A stretch of DNA of 64,000 nucleotides, taken from Fictibacillus norfolkensis. GTDB lineage: Bacteria; Bacillota; Bacilli; Bacillales; Fictibacillaceae. The notes under the pieces were generated by a model. That model saw only the letters and a program-made list of their open reading frames with translations. It was not told where the DNA came from and did not search any database. Positions 59,515 through 64,000 of the stretch are shown here, piece by piece. Location: the NCBI RefSeq assembly GCF_014836645.1, contig NZ_JACSQM010000001.1, positions 496,001-560,000 of the forward strand. The letters are read 5' to 3'. A program made the translations under genes and the position numbers. Numbering within the stretch: position 1 is the first letter of the stretch; each line of letters starts with the position of its first letter.

Positions 59515-59555
59515 GACAGTACAGTTTAACTTGAAAAAGGAGAAGGAGGATTTCC

Positions 59556-60158
59556 ATGAACTTAATTCCAACAGTAATTGAACAAACGAACCGCGGGGAG
59601 CGCGCTTACGATATCTACTCCCGTCTATTAAAAGACCGTATTATCATGCTTGGTAGTGCGATCGACGATAATGTTTCAAACTCAATCGTAGCACAACTTC
59701 TATTCTTAGCGGCTGAAGATCCTGATAAAGACATCTCGTTATACATAAACAGCCCAGGTGGTTCAATCACATCTGGTATGGCGATCTATGACACGATGAA
59801 CTTCATCAAGCCACACGTTTCCACGATCTGTATCGGTATGGCAGCATCTATGGGTGCCTTCTTACTTGCAGCAGGGGAAAAAGGAAAACGTTACGTGCTT
59901 CCAAACTCTGAAGTTATGATTCACCAACCTCTTGGAGGAACACGTGGTCAAGCAAGTGACATTGAAATTCACGCTCGTCGTATCATCCAGATGCGCGAAC
60001 AGCTGAACAAAATCCTTTCTGAAAAAACAGGTCAACCGCTTGAAGTTATCGAGCGCGACACAGACCGTGATAACTTCTTGCTTGCAGAAGATGCGGTTAA
60101 ATACGGATTGGTAGATAAACTGATCACATCTGTAGATAGCACAGATATTAAAAAATAA
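59556..60158 (+). CDS. clpP: ATP-dependent Clp protease proteolytic subunit
   Basis: Serine protease forming 14-mers with ClpC/ClpX/ClpE; 200 aa. Catalytic Ser98 (GMAASMGAF), His123 (MIHQPLGG) and Asp172 (DRDNF region) are in place. The N-terminal [20 protein letters not shown] is typical. The ATG follows GAAGGAGG. It degrades tmRNA-tagged proteins among others, which ties it to ssrA-smpB in this window. Confidence 0.98.
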   Translation: MNLIPTVIEQTNRGERAYDIYSRLLKDRIIMLGSAIDDNVSNSIVAQLLFLAAEDPDKDISLYINSPGGSITSGMAIYDTMNFIKPHVSTICIGMAASMGAFLLAAGEKGKRYVLPNSEVMIHQPLGGTRGQASDIEIHARRIIQMREQLNKILSEKTGQPLEVIERDTDRDNFLLAEDAVKYGLVDKLITSVDSTDIKK

Positions 60159-60167
60159 TAAGCCATA

Positions 60168-60207
60168 AAAAAACTGGACTGCAGAATTCTGCAGTCCAGT
60201 TTTTTTG
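60168..60207. terminator. bidirectional terminator
   Basis: AAACTGGACTGCAGAA / TTCTGCAGTCCAGTTT stem, flanked by A- and T-runs. Serves clpP and the convergent quinone reductase gene. Confidence 0.93.
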
Positions 60208-60211
60208 TGGT

Positions 60212-61189
60212 TTATAAAACAGCAACAATTTTTCCTTTAACATGTCTTTCAGAGAGCTTGATGAGTCCTGCTGGTACTTCTTCCAATGAGATCGTTTCAG
60301 AAATCATAGCTGTAATCTTTCCTTCAATGACAAGCTGAGCTAATTCTTCGTTCATTGTTGCTAAATCTTTTAGAGCTTTTACTGAATTTGAGAAATGAGC
60401 AGCACCTAGTGCGATCTCATGGAAAGAGAGTGCCTGACTAAAAGGTTTTACAGCTGAATAATCTGGGTTTCCAGCAATAAATGCAATCCGCCCATTAAAT
60501 CCGATACTTTTTAATGATTCGGTTGCATTTTCGCGGCTAACCGTGTCAAGGACAGCATCAACTCCAACTTCGTCTGTAAGTTCCATAACACGTGCATGAA
60601 CGTCTTCTGTTTTATAAAAAATCACGTGATCAGCCCCAAGGCTTTTTACGTACTCCTCATTTTCAGGAGAACATGTTGTAAGGATGGTAGCTCCGATCTG
60701 TTTAGCCAATTGGATAGCAAATCCGCCGACACCACCAGCTCCACCGTGAATCAAGACCATCTCACCTTGTTGGAGGTTCATTTTTCTAAAAAGTGCTTGG
60801 TATGCTGTCATCCCTGCACAAGGAAGAGCCGCTGCTTCTTCAAATGATAGCTCATCAGGAATTCTAGCCAAAGAATGAGCCGTTGTCACAGCATACTCAG
60901 CAAAACCTCCGTTTTTCATGAAATTTCCATGAAAGAACACACGGTCTCCCTGCTTGAATTCAACTGCGCCTTCACCCGTATCTTCGACTATACCTGCTGC
61001 ATCTACACCAAGGATGTGAGGATAATTCCAGGCTGGGTTTCCGTGTGTTGCCGTTTTATAGTCAACAGGGTTCAGTCCAGCCGCTTTGATACGAATTAAT
61101 ACTTCCCCGGGTCCTGGTGAAGGTTTTTCAGTTTCTTGAACCTTCATCTCACGCCACATGTTTTTATCTTCAAGCATTAAAGCTTTCAT
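60212..61189 (-). CDS. zinc-independent quinone oxidoreductase, MDR superfamily
   Basis: A 325-aa NADPH-binding medium-chain dehydrogenase/reductase. GroES-like half with AGLNPVDYKTATHG and LGVDAAGIVEDTG; nucleotide half with VLIHGGAGGVGGFAIQLAKQIGA (AxxGxxG type motif) and LGADHVIFY. No Cys-His zinc site, so it belongs to the quinone reductase branch (QOR/YhfP-like). ATG at 61189 follows AAAGGGG. Downstream of trpE on the same strand but 140 bp away. Confidence 0.88.
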   Translation of the reverse strand: MKALMLEDKNMWREMKVQETEKPSPGPGEVLIRIKAAGLNPVDYKTATHGNPAWNYPHILGVDAAGIVEDTGEGAVEFKQGDRVFFHGNFMKNGGFAEYAVTTAHSLARIPDELSFEEAAALPCAGMTAYQALFRKMNLQQGEMVLIHGGAGGVGGFAIQLAKQIGATILTTCSPENEEYVKSLGADHVIFYKTEDVHARVMELTDEVGVDAVLDTVSRENATESLKSIGFNGRIAFIAGNPDYSAVKPFSQALSFHEIALGAAHFSNSVKALKDLATMNEELAQLVIEGKITAMISETISLEEVPAGLIKLSERHVKGKIVAVL

Positions 61190-61329
61190 CTATACTCGCC
61201 CCTTTAGGTTGGTCATTTAAAAGAATATAAGGGACAGTATATCCATTTTCAACTTTCGATAATAGCAATCTGCTCAGAGGAGGTTGGCTTGCAGGCACGG
61301 TGGATTGCATATAAAGGACGCGAGTGTCT

Positions 61330-62862
61330 TCACCGAATAGACAAAACGGGAGTTTGTATTTGTCTGGGGTCTGTCCCCCCCTCGATTGCTTTCAGCATGG
61401 CTTTCGCTTTATTGACCGTCTCTTCGTACTCTCGCTCTGGAACCGAATCCGCAACGACGCCTGCACCGGCTTGGACAAAGGCTTTTCCATCCTGAAACAC
61501 GATCGTCCGAATCGCAATGCAAGAATCCATCTGTCCGTTAAATCCTAAGTACCCGATGGCACCACCATACACGCCACGCGATTGCTGTTCGAGTTCAGAA
61601 ATGATCTGCATGGCTCTGACCTTTGGCGCACCTGAAACGGTTCCGGCCGGCATACAAGACCTGAGCGCATCGAAGAAGTCTTTGTCTTTTTGCAATTTAC
61701 CTTTCACGTGTGACACCATGTGCATAACATGTGAATAACGCTCGATCTCCATATATGAATCTAGTTCTACGGTTCCGTATTCGCTCACTCTTCCTACATC
61801 GTTTCTTCCTAGATCAACAAGCATGACATGCTCTGCTCGTTCTTTTTCATCAGCAAGCAAGTCCTGTTCAAAAGCCAAATCCTCCTGAAGCGTCTTTCCT
61901 CTTGGACGGGTTCCAGCGATCGGTCGGTTCTCCACACATCCATCATCCACTCTTACAAGAAGCTCTGGAGACGCACCAACGATATAAGCATCCTTTGATT
62001 TGTAATAATACATATAAGGCGAAGGGTTCATGGAACGAAGAAGTCGATACACATCGAACGGATCTGCTTCGGTCTCTTGTTCGAAACGCTGTGATAATAC
62101 GACCTGAAAAACATCTCCGGTTTTGATATATTCCTTCGCTTGCTTCACCATGTAACAAAACTCTTCTTTTGTATGTGAAGAACGGACTTCATTTTTTTTC
62201 ATATCCGTTAGTGGAAATTCTGTAGGAACAGCTTTCTTTTTTACAGGCTGCTGCAGCTCTTCATATGTTCTGCGAATTCTGCCGCACACTTGTTCATATT
62301 TTTCGTGTAAGGTTTTTTCATTATCATCAGGAGAAACGTGCAGATTACACACAATCGTTGTTTTTTGTTTTAAATGATCGAATACGATAACTTCATCTGT
62401 AAACAAAAATTCCATTTCATGCTCTTGTTCAGTTGGAGATTTTGGTCTTTGAACGTTTTCAAACGTATGAATCAGATCATAGCCGAAAAAGCCTACAGCA
62501 CCTCCAGTGAACGGAGGCAGGGAAGAGTGTTTGGGAGATTTGTATCGTGATACGTATTCTTTCACGATATCTAACGGAGAACCTTGCTTTTGTATACTTT
62601 TCTTATCATTAAGAAAATTGATATCTACTGTCTTTCCTGATGACGACACTACCAAGAAAGGCTTTCTGCCAATATACGAATATCTCGCCCAACGCTCTCC
62701 GCCTTCAACACTTTCAAGCAAAAAAGCATGTTCTTCATGGCGAACTCTCTCAAATTGAGAGATGCACGTCTCATGGTCAGATAGGTAAGTAAAACCGATC
62801 GGTATCACATTAAAGTTTTCTTTTGATAGAGAAACGACTTCCTCTACTTTTGGCATAAACAT
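61330..62862 (-). CDS. trpE: anthranilate synthase component I
   Basis: Makes anthranilate from chorismate with the TrpG amidase; 510 aa. Trp-feedback segment LLESVEGGERWARYSYIG near residues 47-65; chorismate-site motifs ENRPIAGTRPRG, VDLGRNDVGRV, PAGTVSGAPKVRAMQII and GYLGFNGQMDSCIAIRT. ATG at 62862 has AAAGAGGTG 8 nt upstream. No trpD, trpC, trpF, trpB or trpA follows, unlike B. subtilis. The last ~16 residues (GGTDPRQIQTPVLSIR) are encoded by a dispersed repeat, so the end was replaced. TRAP-controlled leader. Confidence 0.93.
   Translation of the reverse strand: MFMPKVEEVVSLSKENFNVIPIGFTYLSDHETCISQFERVRHEEHAFLLESVEGGERWARYSYIGRKPFLVVSSSGKTVDINFLNDKKSIQKQGSPLDIVKEYVSRYKSPKHSSLPPFTGGAVGFFGYDLIHTFENVQRPKSPTEQEHEMEFLFTDEVIVFDHLKQKTTIVCNLHVSPDDNEKTLHEKYEQVCGRIRRTYEELQQPVKKKAVPTEFPLTDMKKNEVRSSHTKEEFCYMVKQAKEYIKTGDVFQVVLSQRFEQETEADPFDVYRLLRSMNPSPYMYYYKSKDAYIVGASPELLVRVDDGCVENRPIAGTRPRGKTLQEDLAFEQDLLADEKERAEHVMLVDLGRNDVGRVSEYGTVELDSYMEIERYSHVMHMVSHVKGKLQKDKDFFDALRSCMPAGTVSGAPKVRAMQIISELEQQSRGVYGGAIGYLGFNGQMDSCIAIRTIVFQDGKAFVQAGAGVVADSVPEREYEETVNKAKAMLKAIEGGTDPRQIQTPVLSIR
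61339..61378 (+). repeat. two-hairpin dispersed element, copy 3, inside the end of trpE
   Basis: AGACAAA (61339) and TTTGTATTTGTCT, then GGGGTCTGTCCCC (61366-61378). It lies in frame within the 3' end of trpE on the other strand and supplies its last codons. Confidence 0.78.
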
Positions 62863-62872
62863 ATTCAATACA

Positions 62873-62952
62873 CCTCTTTCAAAAAATAAAAAACCTCTCG
62901 CTTTTTACAGCGGAGGCTGATGTTTGCATCATAAATAAACTAAGAAAGAGGT
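62873..62952 (-). promoter_or_regulatory. trp leader: attenuator terminator and Shine-Dalgarno-blocking pairing
   Basis: CCTCCGCT / AGCGAGAGG with a bulged A and loop GTAAAA, followed by TTTTTTATTTTTT (62881-62916), forms a terminator. ACCTCTTTC (near 62944-62952) is complementary over 9 nt to GAAAGAGGT (62872-62880), the trpE ribosome site. Both fit TRAP control of transcription and translation. Confidence 0.85.
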
Positions 62953-62974
62953 TTAATCGGAGGATTAAAATACT

Positions 62975-63033
62975 CTCAACTCAGCTCAAACTATGCTCTC
63001 TTTTCTCCACTCATCTCAACTCTTACTATTCTC
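62975..63033 (-). promoter_or_regulatory. TRAP (MtrB) binding site, 11 NAG triplets
   Basis: On the minus strand nine GAG and two TAG triplets follow each other: spacers are mostly 2-3 nt (two are 4). Exactly eleven triplets match the 11-fold ring of TRAP. They begin about 14 nt after the -10 of the trpE promoter. Confidence 0.92.
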
Positions 63034-63046
63034 CTGATTAGTGATT

Positions 63047-63075
63047 AATATAAAGGGTTACCCCCATGTTGTCAA
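63047..63075 (-). promoter_or_regulatory. trpE promoter
   Basis: TTGACA (63070-63075), 17-bp spacer, TATATT (63047-63052) on the minus strand. Gives a leader of about 180 nt. Confidence 0.9.
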
Positions 63076-63164
63076 CTCTCATTTAAGGAGAGATCTCAGT
63101 TTAAAGTGAGCTGTTTTTAATGTAGTGAATCGCATGATTGAAAATGTTTTTTCGTCATGGTCAT

Positions 63165-63464
63165 TTATCGATAAAAGGAGTGACGAATCACCCACACCCA
63201 ACACACGCTAAAAAATAAGATGAGGCTGAATATGATTGTAATCATAAAGGCAAGGCCAAGAAACAGTCCTGAACTTGCTGGACCTAGCAGCGAAAATCCT
63301 GCCAATGCCAAAGGATATAGAAATATAAAGATCAGCATCAAAACCCAAAAGATCAAACGTGCCGTACTTCTTCGAGGTTTAATCAAGTAAAGTGTCAAAA
63401 GGATATTTACAATCGTTAATCCTGCGGCAAACGACCAGTCATGCATGAAACTTGTATGATGCAA
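63165..63464 (-). CDS. small membrane protein of unknown function
   Basis: A 99-aa protein with three predicted membrane helices (about residues 10-28, 36-60 and 66-92) and short charged loops (KPRRSTAR). The start is a TTG at 63464 with GGGAGG 8 nt upstream; an internal ATG six codons later lacks a ribosome site. I recognise no family. It is upstream of trpE but separated by the trpE promoter. Confidence 0.6.
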   Translation of the reverse strand: MHHTSFMHDWSFAAGLTIVNILLTLYLIKPRRSTARLIFWVLMLIFIFLYPLALAGFSLLGPASSGLFLGLAFMITIIFSLILFFSVCWVWVIRHSFYR

Positions 63465-63534
63465 AATAATCGCCTCCCTTTTCCTCTTTAACAGTATATA
63501 GAGTGAACGGTGTGGGCCAACCCTTAAAAATTGA

Positions 63535-63582
63535 AAAAACCACTGAATTGTCCTTATGGAATGGACAAATCAGCGGTTTTGT
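63535..63582 (-). terminator. terminator of crh
   Basis: AAAACCGCTGATTTGTCC pairs with GGACAATTCAGTGGTTTT on the minus strand (three mismatches), then TTCAATTTTT. Confidence 0.8.
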
Positions 63583-63603
63583 AATTGTATGGGGTCAGAC
63601 CCC
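63563..63603 (+). repeat. two-hairpin dispersed element, copy 4
   Basis: GGACAAA (63563), then TTTTGTAATTGTATGG and the palindrome GGGGTCAGACCCC (63591-63603). It ends 2 bp from the crh stop codon and overlaps the crh terminator. Confidence 0.75.
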
Positions 63604-63605
63604 CG

Positions 63606-63863
63606 TTATTCTGCTTTAGAAACAAATGCAGTTAGGGCTTCAATTGCTTCGTTCTCATCAGGTCCATCAACAGCTAGTACAAGTTCACTGCCAGATCCTA
63701 CAGCTAAGCTCATGATTCCCATGATGCTCTTTGCGTTGACTTTCTTGCCTTCCTTCTCAACAAATACATCAGATGTGTAACGGTTTGCTTCTTGGACGAA
63801 CAATGCCGCAGGGCGTGCTTGCAGTCCACTCTTCAAGTGCACGGTTACTTTCTTTTCAACCAT
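63606..63863 (-). CDS. crh: Crh, catabolite repression HPr-like protein
   Basis: An 85-aa HPr paralogue and CcpA co-effector. The HPr active His15 is replaced by Gln15 (KSGLQARPAALF), so it cannot take part in the sugar PTS, while the regulatory Ser46 (NAKSIMGIMSLA), phosphorylated by HprK, is present. These two residues define Crh. ATG at 63863 follows GAGGAGG. Directly downstream of whiA, as in B. subtilis. Confidence 0.97.
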   Translation of the reverse strand: MVEKKVTVHLKSGLQARPAALFVQEANRYTSDVFVEKEGKKVNAKSIMGIMSLAVGSGSELVLAVDGPDENEAIEALTAFVSKAE

Positions 63864-63902
63864 TCTACCTTACCTCCTCTAACCTTATCTCTCTATGGAA
63901 CA

Positions 63903-64000
63903 TCAATGGATGGGTTGACCGTTTCTAATTTTCGTTGCGATCTCATCAATCTTGCGTAATCGGTGGTTAACACCTGATTTACTAACAGGGCCAGATGATA
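63903..64000 (-). CDS. whiA: WhiA, C-terminal end (cut by the right edge)
   Basis: The last 31 codons of WhiA, ending at TGA (63903-63905). The visible end reads [20 protein letters not shown] followed by [11 protein letters not shown], the typical C-terminal helix-turn-helix of this DNA-binding protein with a LAGLIDADG-like fold. In B. subtilis WhiA affects cell division and precedes crh, as here. Confidence 0.92.
   Translation of the reverse strand, partial: SSGPVSKSGVNHRLRKIDEIATKIRNGQPIH

Noticed and set aside
62869..63060. T-box (tRNA-Trp) leader in front of trpE
   Set aside because: No T-box core sequence or specifier loop; the 11 NAG triplets explain the leader as a TRAP site.

Overview
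The window looks like chromosomal DNA of a spore-forming Bacillaceae species (Bacillus sensu lato; I suspect Fictibacillus or a near relative, which is inference from protein resemblance). Reasons: low GC, strong GGAGG-type ribosome sites, TTG and GTG starts, sigma-A promoters, and the gene orders cggR-gapA-pgk-tpiA-gpmI-eno, secG-est-rnr-smpB-ssrA and whiA-crh-clpP. Spore genes (tgl, a YhcN-type lipoprotein), Crh, CggR, SigL and TRAP control of trpE fit the same group. No rRNA, tRNA, prophage, insertion sequence or CRISPR array was seen.

Layout. 1-5.5 kb: a secreted PcsB/M23 peptidoglycan hydrolase, transglutaminase, an orphan pair of peptide-type ABC permeases and a secreted protein of unknown role. 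5.8-17.3 kb: FAD oxidoreductase, brnQ, a spore lipoprotein, DedA, two acetyltransferases, a Nif3-like protein, a thiamine-binding protein, yuaF-floT, an AlkD-like protein and a PAS-STAS sensor. 17.5-20.8 kb: hom-thrC-thrB. 20.9-28 kb: GH18 lipoprotein, M29 aminopeptidase, GAF-STAS sensor, the M6 protease InhA and, directly behind it, a small lipoprotein that resembles the InhA propeptide. 28.4-40.8 kb: marR-MMPL exporter, DinB, two luciferase-like oxidoreductases, EAL-HDOD, a sigma-B type stress operon, uppP, M42 peptidase and a NERD protein. 41.0-46.6 kb: ssrA, smpB, rnr, two esterases, secG. 46.7-48.9 kb: two small unknown genes, an FHA-winged helix protein and a 28-residue holin-like toxin. 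48.9-56.4 kb: the glycolytic operon. 56.5-64 kb: glutaredoxin-like protein, sigL, csp, clpP, a quinone reductase, trpE, crh and the end of whiA.

Most striking points. The tmRNA gene is split in its T-loop by a 276-nt sequence with the marks of a group I intron; without splicing the tRNA-like domain could not form. trpE stands apart from trpDCFBA yet keeps a full TRAP leader (11 NAG triplets, terminator, Shine-Dalgarno-blocking pairing), and its last codons come from a dispersed repeat. Between genes lie three kinds of repeats: about eight copies of a palindromic element of roughly 150 bp, four copies of a two-hairpin element built around GGGGTCAGACCCC, and four arrays with a strict 20-21 bp period but unrelated unit sequences.

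The genes are mainly housekeeping: glycolysis with its CggR repressor and carbon-control protein Crh, trans-translation (ssrA-smpB-rnr) next to protein export (secG), amino-acid synthesis and uptake (hom-thr, trpE, brnQ), and envelope or stress functions (floT, uppP, csbD, clpP, csp).
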